Positions 8,824 through 17,639 of a DNA stretch of 64,000 nucleotides are shown here, piece by piece. Both the position numbers and the translations under genes were made by a program. The notes beneath the pieces are model-generated. The model saw nothing but the letters and a program-made list of their open reading frames with translations. It ran no database searches and was not told the DNA's origin. Source of the stretch: Spongorhabdus nitratireducens (GTDB lineage: Bacteria > Pseudomonadota > Gammaproteobacteria > Pseudomonadales > Endozoicomonadaceae). Numbering within the stretch: position 1 is the first letter of the stretch; every line of letters starts with the position of its first letter. The stretch covers positions 248,001 to 312,000 of the forward strand of contig CANDOC010000004.1 of NCBI GenBank assembly GCA_947387575.1, written 5' to 3'.

Positions 8824-10002
8824 TTATTTTAGAGAGGCTTGCATACGATCAAGGGCTGTTTGCAATGCTTCTCTGCTGGTTGCAAAAGAAATCCGCGCAT
8901 AACCCTCAGCGCCAAATGCCGAACCAGGCACCAAAGCAACACCCGCTTCCAGAAACATCTCGGCCAGTGCGGTATCAGATGAGATACCTTTCATTCGCAT
9001 AGCGTCCCTGAAACAGGGGAAGGTATAAAAGGTACCATCGCTTTCCAGTGCATTGACGCCGGGCATTTCATTCAGGCGCTTCACCACATAGTCATGGCGT
9101 TCTTTAAACGCTTTTACCATTTCCCTGACAGGTTGCTGCGGGCCATTCAGTGCTTCAGTTGCGGCTGCCTGGGCAATGGAGCAGGGGTTGGACGTGCTCT
9201 GAGACTGAATTTTTTTCATGCTGGCAATCAGCCATGAGGGTCCGCCGGCATAACCGATTCGCCAGCCGGTCATTGAATAGGCCTTGGATACGCCGTTCAG
9301 AACAATGGTACGGTCATACAGTTGAGGGCAGACATTGAGGATATTGCAGAACGGCTGATCTCCCCAGACAATATGCTCGTACATATCATCGGTGGCGATC
9401 ATGATATTTGGATGCTTCAGCAATACATCTGCCAGTGCTTGCAGTTCATTCTCGGTATAGGCCGTACCGGTCGGGTTAGACGGACTGTTAAGAACAACCA
9501 ACCGGGTGCGGGAAGTAATTGCCTGCTCCAGCTGCTCCGGTGTCATTTTGAAGCGGCTTTCCTGACTGGTGGAGACGATAATCGGAGAGGCTTCCGCAAT
9601 ACGTACCATATCCGGATAGGAAACCCAGTAAGGAGCCGGAATAACAACTTCATCACCGGGGTTGAGCAGCGCCAGAGCCAGGTTGAAAAAGCTCTGCTTG
9701 CCACCACAGGAAACCAGAACTTGGTTAAATTCATATTCAAAGCCGTTATCACGCTTGAACTTGTGGATAATGGCCTGTTTCAGCTCGGGTGTGCCGTCGA
9801 CGGCGGTATATTTGGTCTTGCCATCAGTGATGGCCTGAATAGCAGCGGCTTTTATATGATCAGGGGTATCAAAATCCGGCTCGCCGGCACCCAGACCGAT
9901 AATGTCCTTGCCGGAAGCGCGTAATTCTGCAGCGCGGGTGGTTACGGCCAGAGTCGGGGATGGCTTGATAAGGCCTACGCGATGAGAAAGCTGCTGGTCC
10001 AT
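8824..10002 (-). CDS. aspC: Aspartate/aromatic aminotransferase, PLP fold type I
   Basis: This soluble PLP enzyme transfers the amino group between aspartate (or a related amino acid) and 2-oxoglutarate. Visible motifs are the N-terminal GAGEPDFDTP, the substrate-binding SPSNPTG, the PLP-lysine motif NGVSKAYSMTGWRIGY and a C-terminal RISFATS containing the carboxylate-binding arginine. At 392 residues it matches the thermophile-type aspartate aminotransferase subgroup (I-gamma/Ib) rather than E. coli AspC, so the symbol is by function. It is divergent from uvrB, a neighbourhood also found in Pseudomonas. Exact substrate preference cannot be read from the sequence. Confidence 0.9.
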   Translation of the reverse strand: MDQQLSHRVGLIKPSPTLAVTTRAAELRASGKDIIGLGAGEPDFDTPDHIKAAAIQAITDGKTKYTAVDGTPELKQAIIHKFKRDNGFEYEFNQVLVSCGGKQSFFNLALALLNPGDEVVIPAPYWVSYPDMVRIAEASPIIVSTSQESRFKMTPEQLEQAITSRTRLVVLNSPSNPTGTAYTENELQALADVLLKHPNIMIATDDMYEHIVWGDQPFCNILNVCPQLYDRTIVLNGVSKAYSMTGWRIGYAGGPSWLIASMKKIQSQSTSNPCSIAQAAATEALNGPQQPVREMVKAFKERHDYVVKRLNEMPGVNALESDGTFYTFPCFRDAMRMKGISSDTALAEMFLEAGVALVPGSAFGAEGYARISFATSREALQTALDRMQASLK

Positions 10003-10261
10003 CTGAATTCCTCTTGGTATACATGCCGGTAATCAATGCAGTTACAGTCTTGCTGGTTGTTTTAATACTGCATTGCGGGTCAGCATGATGGTGATGGATT
10101 TCGCCCTGAGCCTTTGTCGCTTGCCTGTTTGCAGTGCAGCGGCATAATGATCATAGCGACCGGTTGTGCGGCTGGTATTTTCACTTGTGGTTGTAGTGGA
10201 AAACCAGTATGAGTCCGGCGGTTAGTGATAATACACCATCCAGACAGATTGCAGGAAGAGA

Positions 10262-12280
10262 ATGGGGCGTCAATTCAAGGTTCATTCCGCATTTAAGCCA
10301 GCCGGCGACCAGCCCGGCGCGATTGAGCAGCTGGTAAAGGGTATCGATGCAGGACTGGCCTGCCAGACTCTACTGGGGGTTACCGGTTCCGGTAAAACCT
10401 TTTCCATTGCCAATGTGGTAGAGAAGCTGCAGCGCCCGACCATTGTAATGGCGCATAACAAAACGCTGGCAGCCCAGTTGTACGGCGAGTTCAAAGAGTT
10501 CTTTCCGGATAATGCGGTCGAGTATTTCGTTTCCTATTACGACTACTATCAGCCGGAAGCCTATGTGCCGTCGTCTGACACCTATATCGAAAAGGATGCC
10601 TCGGTTAACGAACATATTGAGCAGATGCGACTGTCGGCCACCAAGGCGCTGATGGAACGTGATGACGCACTGATTGTTGCAACCGTCTCTGCGATTTACG
10701 GTTTGGGTGATCCGGAATCCTACCTGAAAATGATGCTGCATCTGAGCCGCGGCGATATGGTGGATCAGCGCGATATCATGCGTCGGCTGGCGGAACTGCA
10801 ATACAGCCGCAACGATGTCGAACTGAAGCGCGCCACTTATCGGGTACGGGGCGATGTTATTGATATTTTCCCGGCTGAATCAGAAAAAGAAGCTGTTCGT
10901 CTCGAGCTGTTCGATGAAGAGCTGGAAGAAATCAGCTGGTTTGATCCGCTGACCGGTGAAGTGTTGCGCAAAGTGCCTCGCGTAACCATTTATCCCAAGT
11001 CCCACTATGTCACACCCCGGCAAACCCTGCTGGATGCTGTGGACAAAATCAAGGATGAGCTGACAGATCGACTCAAGGTACTGCGGGATAATAACAAGCT
11101 GGTGGAAGCCCAGAGACTGGAACAGCGCACCCGGTTTGATATCGAAATGATTATGGAACTGGGTTACTGCACCGGTATTGAGAACTACTCCCGCTATCTC
11201 TCCGGTCGTGCGCCGGGAGAGCCACCTCCGACCCTGTTTGACTATATCCCGGACAATGCCCTGCTGGTTATCGATGAGTCCCATGTCTCGGTACCGCAGG
11301 TTGGTGCCATGTATAAAGGCGACCGTTCCCGTAAGGAAACACTGGTAGAACACGGTTTCCGCCTGCCTTCGGCACTGGATAACCGTCCGATGAAATTTGA
11401 AGAATGGGAAGCCAGACGACCGCAGACTATTTTCGTTTCAGCGACTCCCGGCGTCTACGAGAAAGAACATCAGGATCAGGTTGTAGAACAAGTAGTCAGA
11501 CCGACCGGGCTGGTTGACCCTGAAGTTGAAGTGCGCCCGGCAATGACCCAGGTAGATGATCTGTTGGCAGAGATTCGGGAACGGGTTGCGGACAGTGAAC
11601 GGGTGCTGGTCACCACCCTGACCAAGCGCATGGCAGAAGATCTGACGGATTATCTGAGTGAACATGATGTACGGGTGCGCTATCTGCACTCGGATATTGA
11701 TACCGTGGAGCGGGTGGAGATTATCCGTGATCTGCGACTCGGTGTATTCGATGTGCTGGTGGGTATCAACCTGCTGCGGGAAGGTCTGGATATGCCGGAA
11801 GTCTCGCTGGTGGCAATCCTTGATGCAGACAAGGAAGGTTTCCTTCGCTCCGACCGGTCACTGATCCAGACTATTGGCCGGGCTGCCCGTAACCTGAAAG
11901 GCAAGGCGATTCTTTATGCTGACCGGGTAACCGGTTCCATGCAGCGTGCGCTTGACGAAACCGAACGGCGCCGCACCAAACAGCTGGAGTTCAACAAGCA
12001 GCATGGCATTGTGCCCAAGGGCGTTACCAAGTCCGTTGCCGACATTATGGAAGGCGCCGTGGTACCGGGCAAAGGACGGGGTCGCACACAGGCAGCGAAA
12101 GTGGCCGAGCCGGCGGCCGGATATGCAGTGGATAAATCACTGACGCCGGATCAGTTGGCGAAGAAGCTCAGAACGCTGGAAGAGCAGATGTACACTCATG
12201 CGCGTAATCTTGAGTTTGAGCAGGCGGCTGCAATTCGGGATCAGATTGAGCAGTTGAAAGATCAGGTGCTGGGCGGGTGA
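10262..12280 (+). CDS. uvrB: UvrABC system protein B
   Basis: UvrB is the damage-verifying helicase-like subunit of nucleotide excision repair. It receives damaged DNA from UvrA and recruits UvrC. Walker A GVTGSGKT is at residues 39-46 and the beta-hairpin with [12 protein letters not shown] at about 93-104. Helicase motifs including DESHVSVPQ and QTIGRAARN follow. A UVR motif ([21 protein letters not shown]) closes the C-terminus. At 672 residues the protein is full length. AGGAAGAG precedes the ATG by about five bases. I looked for a LexA box in the 259-bp upstream gap and found no clear CTGT-N8-ACAG. Confidence 0.98.
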   Translation: MGRQFKVHSAFKPAGDQPGAIEQLVKGIDAGLACQTLLGVTGSGKTFSIANVVEKLQRPTIVMAHNKTLAAQLYGEFKEFFPDNAVEYFVSYYDYYQPEAYVPSSDTYIEKDASVNEHIEQMRLSATKALMERDDALIVATVSAIYGLGDPESYLKMMLHLSRGDMVDQRDIMRRLAELQYSRNDVELKRATYRVRGDVIDIFPAESEKEAVRLELFDEELEEISWFDPLTGEVLRKVPRVTIYPKSHYVTPRQTLLDAVDKIKDELTDRLKVLRDNNKLVEAQRLEQRTRFDIEMIMELGYCTGIENYSRYLSGRAPGEPPPTLFDYIPDNALLVIDESHVSVPQVGAMYKGDRSRKETLVEHGFRLPSALDNRPMKFEEWEARRPQTIFVSATPGVYEKEHQDQVVEQVVRPTGLVDPEVEVRPAMTQVDDLLAEIRERVADSERVLVTTLTKRMAEDLTDYLSEHDVRVRYLHSDIDTVERVEIIRDLRLGVFDVLVGINLLREGLDMPEVSLVAILDADKEGFLRSDRSLIQTIGRAARNLKGKAILYADRVTGSMQRALDETERRRTKQLEFNKQHGIVPKGVTKSVADIMEGAVVPGKGRGRTQAAKVAEPAAGYAVDKSLTPDQLAKKLRTLEEQMYTHARNLEFEQAAAIRDQIEQLKDQVLGG

Positions 12281-12291
12281 GTCGAATCAGA

Positions 12292-12322
12292 CAACAGGCC
12301 CCGAAAGGCCTGTTGCTTTCTC
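12292..12322 (+). terminator. Rho-independent terminator after uvrB
   Basis: CAACAGGCC (12292-12300) pairs with GGCCTGTTG (12307-12315) around a CCGAAA loop, followed by a pyrimidine-rich tail. Confidence 0.8.
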
Positions 12323-12332
12323 TCATACTGAC

Positions 12333-13796
12333 TTAAAAGTTGTAATCCAATTGAATGACACTGCTGTCTGTCAGGATAAAGTGTTCGAGCATGTGCGGGT
12401 GCAGTTCAGTAGGTAATGTGCCTACAGTGCAGCAATCCGTCCAGATCAGAGAAGCAGGTGGTAGTAAGGTCCTGTCTGAAGGTTCCGGCCAGTCTGTCAC
12501 CTGCAGTTTAAATTCATAATTGCCAGCCGTTGCCTGAACTTCCTCTAGAGAGGGCTGCGATTGGCCGACAGTTACGCTATACAGCCTGCCCTTAAACGGT
12601 CTTGTCATTACACGATATTCATCATGATCTTTTTCCGAGAGGGTCGAATCTCTGAGAACCCTTGATTGTGGGCTATCAAAGAGCATCAGGTTGCGACAGT
12701 GTCGCAGGTCTTGAGGCGCTACAGCCAAAACGTCCTGAATCAAGGCGCCCTGATGATGGTGCATAGAGAGACTTACCCTGCGGCACGTTGTATCTGTGCA
12801 AACATCGAAAATATCACCGAAGTTGTTGTTTTTGTATTCTCTATCGCCGTGCTCGTGATCTTTTATACGAAGCCGGGCTGAAGCCTGTGCAATATTTGTC
12901 TGCTTCCATTCCTGATCTCCCGGCTTCAGCGCGGTTTGATACAGAATAAAGGCTCTGCCGTCATCCTGCCTGCCTGCTTTTGTTTCCCTGCGTGTTGCAT
13001 CCAGGCTGGCCACAATGTGGTACTGGTCATTGACGCCTTTAACAAGATCAATGCCTGTCGACATATAGCGGCGACCCGGCAAAGGGTTTTTGAGAGAGGT
13101 GGCTGTTTGTGGATTGTCACAAACTTTATTACTTCCGGGGGCAGGGAAGGGTCGTATGTTAATCGTTTGAGACTGACTTGTTGCTGTATCTGGTGCTTGC
13201 GGGGGAATATCAAGGATGAAACAGCGCTCATCGCTGGCGACAAAACAATGCGTCGCACCATCCGCTGTTTTAAAGGCGGTAGATACACTCATGGGAGAAA
13301 ACAATTCCCGGGGCTTGCCTGTGGCAGAGATAATCAGCGCGCCTAAAGATGAAGATGCAGTGGCACTGTTGATTTCTGTCTGGGTTTGGTAATCAGGGCA
13401 GCCGCTGGATGCCTGGGTCATTTGGGCATGACACACATGCTTGTAGTAACCTGATGCTTCAGGTTGAGCAGTGAGATCAAAGATATAGATAAAACCGTTG
13501 GGACTAAGAAAAACAGGGTGGTTGTCATCAACAATGCCCAGCCTCGTAAGGTATTGCCGGTTCAGACCCCCATGGTGTTCGGCCTCAGGCAGATGAAGCC
13601 TGAAAACCTTTCTGTCCTGGCCAGCCTCTCCGATATTGGTGATTCTGATCAGATGGGCAACAACCCCTGATCTACCAGGTGTCTTGCTTACATCTTTATC
13701 ATATGCAACAAAAAAGCCTGTCATCGCCACCGAGCAGGGCGCTATGAAGGACAGATAAAGCAGGCTGATGATTACTGCAAAACGCTTAAGCTTCAT
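12333..13796 (-). CDS. Secreted protein of unknown function
   Basis: The 487-residue product begins with a clear signal peptide (about residues 1-24, cleavage near CSVA/MT). The mature part contains several cysteines that could form periplasmic or extracellular disulfides. Segments such as VFLSPNGFIYIFDLT and THCFVASDERCFILD read like beta-strands of a propeller-type fold. I recognise no family. It converges on uvrB with the uvrB terminator between them and lies next to the tRNA-Val genes, which are a known integration hot spot, so it may be accessory. Confidence 0.55.
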   Translation of the reverse strand: MKLKRFAVIISLLYLSFIAPCSVAMTGFFVAYDKDVSKTPGRSGVVAHLIRITNIGEAGQDRKVFRLHLPEAEHHGGLNRQYLTRLGIVDDNHPVFLSPNGFIYIFDLTAQPEASGYYKHVCHAQMTQASSGCPDYQTQTEINSATASSSLGALIISATGKPRELFSPMSVSTAFKTADGATHCFVASDERCFILDIPPQAPDTATSQSQTINIRPFPAPGSNKVCDNPQTATSLKNPLPGRRYMSTGIDLVKGVNDQYHIVASLDATRRETKAGRQDDGRAFILYQTALKPGDQEWKQTNIAQASARLRIKDHEHGDREYKNNNFGDIFDVCTDTTCRRVSLSMHHHQGALIQDVLAVAPQDLRHCRNLMLFDSPQSRVLRDSTLSEKDHDEYRVMTRPFKGRLYSVTVGQSQPSLEEVQATAGNYEFKLQVTDWPEPSDRTLLPPASLIWTDCCTVGTLPTELHPHMLEHFILTDSSVIQLDYNF

Positions 13797-13948
13797 TGCT
13801 CTACTCCGTGTAGATGAGTGCTAACTGAGAGTGGCTACAGAATGAAAAGTTCAGCCTTTTTAACGAGCCGAAGAGCGAAATAAGTGAAAAGCGTAGCCAT
13901 TTGGGCTTGCCTTTTTTCATATGAATCAATAAGATTCAAAACCTCTTC

Positions 13949-14025
13949 AGGCGGTTAGCTCAGTTGGTTAGAGCGCAACGTTGACATCGTTGAGGTCGCT
14001 AGTTCGAATCTAGTACCGCCTACCA
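13949..14025 (+). tRNA. tRNA-Val (GAC)
   Basis: A 77-nt cloverleaf with CCA encoded. Acceptor AGGCGGT pairs with ACCGCCT. The anticodon stem is CAACG/CGTTG with loop TTGACAT, giving anticodon GAC (valine). The T loop is TTCGAAT. It is the first of two tandem valine tRNAs. Confidence 0.97.
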
Positions 14026-14059
14026 GTTTTCCCTGTTTGAGTCTTCAGGCAGTGTCTAT

Positions 14060-14136
14060 AGTCGGTTAGCTCAGTTGGTTAGAGCGCGTCGTTGACATCG
14101 ACGAGGTCGCTAGTTCGAATCTAGTACCGACTACCA
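14060..14136 (+). tRNA. tRNA-Val (GAC), second copy
   Basis: A 77-nt cloverleaf with CCA encoded, 34 nt after the first. Acceptor AGTCGGT pairs with ACCGACT and the anticodon stem CGTCG with CGACG, so both stems differ from copy 1 by compensatory changes while the loops and anticodon GAC are identical. An integrase remnant lies immediately downstream, so the 3' end of this gene is the likely old attachment site. Confidence 0.97.
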
Positions 14137-14216
14137 TTATTTTCTTTATATTCAATATCTTACTGCCTGTGTAAGTATCCAGTCCGGATTTTTTTGGATA
14201 AATTTTGGATAAATAA

Positions 14217-14396
14217 TTACAGCTTGATCTCCTTGAGCGGCGCTGAAACCTGCTTGAACCTTCCCTCGTGTTCCTTCAAATAAATCTCGGTTGTCTCCGG
14301 ATTGGTATGACCCATGACAGCCTGGATCGCGGTTATATCTTCTCCGAATTTCTTCATGAGGTGTGCTGATAAAGCACGGATCTCGTGAAACGTTGG
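14217..14396 (-). pseudogene. Tyrosine-recombinase (phage integrase) C-terminal fragment
   Basis: Reading the minus strand gives TFHEIRALSAHLMKKFGED, then ITAIQAVMGHTNPETTEIYLKEHE, and a stop at 14217. HEIRALSAHL carries the catalytic HxxR of lambda-like integrases, VMGHTNPETTEIYL contains the conserved GH and the catalytic tyrosine region. Only 59 codons remain: an in-frame stop at 14397-14399 precedes them and the rest of the catalytic and DNA-binding domains is missing. Lying directly next to tRNA-Val is the position expected of the integrase of an element that used this tRNA as attB. Confidence 0.85.
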
Positions 14397-14425
14397 TTAC
14401 TGCAGAGCGGGGACATCATCAAACA

Positions 14426-14448
14426 GCCCGGTTGCTAACCGGGCCTTC
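14426..14448. terminator. GC-rich hairpin in the island
   Basis: GCCCGGTT (14426-14433) pairs with AACCGGGC (14437-14444) around a three-base loop. It is followed by CTTCTG, so it may terminate transcription on the plus strand. Confidence 0.5.
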
Positions 14449-15029
14449 TGTAGTTGTTGTTGGGCATAGCGGAGATTGATTTGGGTTCAGTGCTCTTTGC
14501 TTGCACATCGGCAGACCATTGGATTGACAAGTTACCTGCCTTTTTAATTTATGCACTCCGAACTCTTTTTCACCTGCTTAAATGCAATTTCATGCACTTT
14601 TGTCTCATGATAATATCCGCTTTTTGTACGACATGTTGCGGTCACATTCGGGGCAGGAACAATCCATCATAGCCATGAAGGATGGCGGTAGCGTGGCTAT
14701 CTCAGGCTGATATTTCGCGTGAAACAGTTCGTCTATGTGCAATTGCAGGCCTTGGATAACTTGCTGTTTTGTATATGAAATACAGTGGTATCTGAAAATC
14801 TGTTAGTTAAGCGACAAATATATGAAACACAAAATGCGACATGGCAGCTAAACGAACTGGAACAGGGAGTAAGGCGGGAAGGCTTATCAGCTCTGACTTC
14901 CAGAGAAGTGCGTCTTTCACGCAGATAGCTCGTTAAGCGAAACTGGTTCGTAAAAACAACTGTTAAGTGGCTCATCAAATTCATCATCAAGCCTTAAGGC
15001 ATATTTTTAATCAATAGACAAAGTAATTT
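14449..15029. other. Non-coding or decayed stretch of the island
   Basis: About 580 bases without a credible gene. A 72-codon plus-strand frame (14454-14672) and an 85-codon minus-strand frame (14733-14990) exist but have no ribosome-binding site or recognisable motif. The plus-strand segment 14812-14925 can be read as a charged peptide ending in a stop and may be gene debris. Confidence 0.4.
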
Positions 15030-15845
15030 ATGAAAAAGACTATTCTCGCAATAACATTATCATTGACATGCACTTCTGCATTCTCTGCATCATTAGAAAA
15101 AGCAGAGTTGCTTTCTGAACATGGATTGACCAAAGAGGCAAAAATAGAACTGATTGATGTGGTTTTTAGTAAAACATCAAATGCAAATAAATCAGCTGCA
15201 TATTATGAGCTTGGAAATATCGCATTCGAAAATAATCAAGTCGCATCAGCATTAAAGACGTGGACGCAACTTGTATCTAAATTCCCAAGTTCTAAAGAAT
15301 CTGAATTAGTTAAAAGCAAAATTGAACTGCTCTCCGAAATTGTTGGAGAAAGTGCCAAGGAAAACGTTGATAATGCAATTGCTGCATCTTATATAAAGCA
15401 TGCTGATTTCTGGTCTTCAGACCGAGATAGTAAATTTACTATTGATTCTAGTTGGATACCTAAAGTTGAAACTGCAAATAAATGGTATGATAAAGTGATT
15501 ACCGAGTTTCCGAACACTAAAGCTGCAAGGATTGCATACGAAGAAAAAATTCGTACCCTTCTTGGCTGGAAAGAAAGAGGAAAGTACGGCTCTTCATATG
15601 GTGTAGAAAAAGATTTTAATGCATATATGCCGCAAGTATTAGAGACTTTTTCTGCTCTTGAGGGTAACTTCCCCAAAGCTTCAACTTTACAAGCCTTTCG
15701 CTATCAAATTGCTCAAGCTTATTGGGGTAGAAAAGATTGGAAAAATACTCGTCTATGGTTGAATACAATTATTGAAAAATCTGGCGATAAAGATAGTTTC
15801 TACAGAGATACTGCACAACGTCGCTTACAAAAGGTTGAATACTAA
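15030..15845 (+). CDS. Exported TPR-repeat protein
   Basis: A signal peptide (residues 1-19, ending SAFSA) precedes a mature domain of TPR-like helical pairs. One is AYYELGNIAFENNQVASALKTWTQLVSKFP, another ANKWYDKVITEFPNTKAARIAYEEKIRTLL. A final one, QIAQAYWGRKDWKNTRLWLNTII, lies near residue 240. TPR proteins are protein-protein scaffolds, often in the periplasm (CpoB/BamD-like architecture), but no specific family can be named. Codon use is A+T-rich like the rest of the island. A 418-bp IS remnant begins 20 bases after the stop. Confidence 0.65.
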   Translation: MKKTILAITLSLTCTSAFSASLEKAELLSEHGLTKEAKIELIDVVFSKTSNANKSAAYYELGNIAFENNQVASALKTWTQLVSKFPSSKESELVKSKIELLSEIVGESAKENVDNAIAASYIKHADFWSSDRDSKFTIDSSWIPKVETANKWYDKVITEFPNTKAARIAYEEKIRTLLGWKERGKYGSSYGVEKDFNAYMPQVLETFSALEGNFPKASTLQAFRYQIAQAYWGRKDWKNTRLWLNTIIEKSGDKDSFYRDTAQRRLQKVEY

Positions 15846-15865
15846 GCAACAGCCACTTAGACATA

Positions 15866-16283
15866 ATGACTCCCGCTGACGGGTAAAAGCTGGCCTCCGA
15901 ATAAAACGCGGTGTTGTGGTAGTAGTCATTGCCCGGGAGCTATCGGCATTTATGTGGGAAATCATCACGAAGGGTATGGATCAGCAACTGCAGGCAACTG
16001 CCTGAGTCATCAATAGAGAAAGCCGTTAAAGAGGTTCACCCATTCTGACGCTGCAACTCCGGCCAGTGAGTAACCCTCGATCTTGTTAGGAGCTCAGGCA
16101 GTCATATGCTGAGTGCTCGATCCTAGAGAGAGGCAGGCTCACACGACGGATACATGAAAAGTGGTTTCAGCCCACGAATATCAGCGTGCCAGCCGTCGCA
16201 ATTTCAGGTTCCAGTATCAGAATGGGTATTTAATATGAGTTTAAAACGAACGTATTTAAAACCCGCTTGACCGCGGGAGTCAT
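15866..16283 (+). mobile_element. Internally deleted IS110/IS1111-family element
   Basis: The ends are an 11-bp inverted repeat, ATGACTCCCGC (15866-15876) and GCGGGAGTCAT (16273-16283). Inside is only the C-terminus of an IS110-type transposase followed by about 270 bp of 3' non-coding DNA. The right end abuts an integron attC site. IS1111-attC elements are an established subgroup that inserts site-specifically into attC sites and has subterminal inverted repeats, so this is best read as a 418-bp deletion derivative of one. It could not move without a full element elsewhere. Confidence 0.65.
15889..16005 (+). pseudogene. IS110-family transposase, C-terminal 38 codons
   Basis: The frame reads AGLRIKRGVVVVVIARELS and continues AFMWEIITKGMDQQ to a stop at 16003. 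The (V)nIARELxxFxW pattern is typical of the extreme C-terminus of IS110/IS116/IS902 transposases. The DEDD and Ser-containing catalytic domains are absent. Confidence 0.7.
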
Positions 16284-16337
16284 ATCAACAAGTGGTTCCA
16301 GGTGACGCCTACGGCGCACCTGAATTGGGCGTTAGAT
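16284..16337 (+). other. Integron attC site 1
   Basis: The site begins ATCAACAAG directly after the IS end and finishes with the core GTTAGAT (16331-16337). Internal arms CAGGTG and CACCTG pair around a GC-rich loop, and GGGC precedes the core as in chromosomal-integron attC sites. The left R'' box is imperfect (ATCAAC rather than ATCTAAC), consistent with the IS junction lying there. Confidence 0.75.
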
Positions 16338-16354
16338 TTAACATTAAGGTAAAT

Positions 16355-16876
16355 ATGTCCAACATAATTAACATTGAAAACTTTGATTTTCCAGGCTTTA
16401 GCGGGATCGAGTCAAAATGTTCTGTCAGCTTGATTTTTCCGGAAAATAAGGAAGATTGCATTATTGTAGCTTGCACACAAAAGAAAGATTATACAGGAAC
16501 GTCAATAACTAACGGTTTTGAAAACATTCTACAGAAGCTGTGCAAAGAAGGTTTGAATGGGAGTCATGGCGAAGAATTCAAGAAGCTATTAACAAAGAGC
16601 ATTGAACAAGAAAGTAGCTTTTTTGCAAAGCTAAAGTCGTTACTCAAGAGTAATGTCGAGTTATCACCAAATTACCTTACCCTTTTTGAAGAAGGCATAC
16701 TAATTTGGCTGGAAATATATCCTCCTGGAACAGGGATAGTAGATGACAGAATAACTGTTCAAAGAGTCTACATTACTGAAGATGGATCACCTGTTTGGAG
16801 CAATCTTTTAAGCAGAGAATACTTTGAAAATAAGCTAGGAGTGAAGTACGAAGGAATTGTTAAGTATGCCTTATAA
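16355..16876 (+). CDS. Integron-cassette protein of unknown function
   Basis: The ATG at 16355 lies 18 bases after the attC core and has TAAGG eight bases upstream, so it is preferred over a longer frame that would run through the attC site. The 173-residue product begins MSNIINIENFDFPGF. It has no signal peptide or transmembrane segment and no family that I recognise; the centre is lysine-rich and helical, and the C-terminal third reads as beta-strands. The gene overlaps the next cassette gene by 11 bases, so the two are one cassette and probably act together. Confidence 0.65.
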   Translation: MSNIINIENFDFPGFSGIESKCSVSLIFPENKEDCIIVACTQKKDYTGTSITNGFENILQKLCKEGLNGSHGEEFKKLLTKSIEQESSFFAKLKSLLKSNVELSPNYLTLFEEGILIWLEIYPPGTGIVDDRITVQRVYITEDGSPVWSNLLSREYFENKLGVKYEGIVKYAL

Positions 16877-17564
16877 CCCTGATTATGAATGGGCTGTTCT
16901 TTTAGGGCGTAGCTTAGTTAAGAAAGCAATATCAAAGCTGGATGATGACGAGGCTGAAGGCTCAAAGGAAGTTACAGAGAGTTTTCTACAGGAAGAAGCA
17001 TTGAATAAATTGCGTGCTCTTCTTCCATCTTCAAACTTAAAAAACAAAGAGTTTTCTATTCGAGATGATTTAGGATTTGAGAATTCACGGAATCCATGCG
17101 CAGATATTGTTATATTTAATCCGTGGGAGGATCCAGAAAACAAAAATGTGTATACAATTGCTGAGATCAAGCGAAGCTATGAGAGATCTTCTAATAAAAA
17201 AGAAATAATTCAGGATATAGCAAGACTTGCAGTATTAGCGAAGAGAAGAAATGTTTCAACTTACCTGTTCTTGTGTGGTCGAGATACTAATATATCTAGA
17301 TTATTTAAAACTTCAGTCAATGAATTTATAAGTCAAGATTCATCTAGTCCAACTATACAATTTGAAGGAAATGTGCTTTCTAAAGATCTTGATACAATTT
17401 ACATAGATGCGTTAAATAAAGCTGGTGTACAGAAAGTAAAAACAAAACTACTTCAGCCGTTTAGTCTTGATGGTTACTCGTCTTATGTATGGAGAGTGCA
17501 AACCCAACAAGATGAAGAAATTCGAGATAAAATAAATTACTGGGTATATGAGTCAAAAATCTAA
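16866..17564 (+). CDS. Integron-cassette protein with PD-(D/E)XK nuclease-like core
   Basis: The ATG at 16866 overlaps the upstream gene by 11 bases; a TTG nine bases earlier is an alternative. In the 232-residue product, D80 (CADIVIFNPW) is followed 20 residues later by E100-I-K102 (YTIAEIKRS). Each follows a hydrophobic strand, the arrangement of the catalytic core of PD-(D/E)XK nucleases. A later helix has DIARLAVLAKRR, and residues near 130 read STYLFLCGRD. That suggests a small endonuclease or nuclease-derived protein. No methyltransferase accompanies it. The partner gene could be an inhibitor, specificity factor or co-effector. The stop lies inside attC site 2, as usual for cassettes. 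Confidence 0.65.
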   Translation: MPYNPDYEWAVLLGRSLVKKAISKLDDDEAEGSKEVTESFLQEEALNKLRALLPSSNLKNKEFSIRDDLGFENSRNPCADIVIFNPWEDPENKNVYTIAEIKRSYERSSNKKEIIQDIARLAVLAKRRNVSTYLFLCGRDTNISRLFKTSVNEFISQDSSSPTIQFEGNVLSKDLDTIYIDALNKAGVQKVKTKLLQPFSLDGYSSYVWRVQTQQDEEIRDKINYWVYESKI

Positions 17565-17626
17565 CAAGCGCATGCATAAGGACAGCCGCCGCTTCGCGTC
17601 GTCTGCCTATGATGCGGGCGTTAGAT
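17559..17626 (+). other. Integron attC site 2 (complete)
   Basis: A textbook 68-bp site. R'' is ATCTAAC (17559-17565) and R' GTTAGAT (17620-17626), exact reverse complements. AACAAGCGCATGCA near the left end faces TGATGCGGGCGTT near the right. The centre is a GC-rich imperfect palindrome (CAGCCGCCGCTTCGCGTCGTCTG). The stop codon of the upstream cassette gene lies in the R'' box. Confidence 0.92.
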
Positions 17627-17639
17627 TTTAAGCAAACAT

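Noticed and set aside
10003-10261. LexA box upstream of uvrB
   Set aside because: CTGTTTGCAGTGCAG looks similar but does not meet CTGT-N8-ACAG.
14970-14976. GTTAAGT resembling an attC core before the TPR gene
   Set aside because: A seven-base match alone is common by chance and no matching R'' box or palindrome accompanies it.
14733-14990. 85-codon minus-strand frame in the island
   Set aside because: Composition and lack of initiation signal suggest chance; no similarity that I recognise.
15843-15865. Possible attC left end downstream of the TPR gene (TAAGCAAC...)
   Set aside because: It does not fit RYYYAAC and no paired core can be assigned, so I do not call the TPR gene a cassette.
16292-16354. 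Extended start of the first cassette gene
   Set aside because: The extension would run through the attC site; ATG 16355 has a Shine-Dalgarno and lies just after the attC core.
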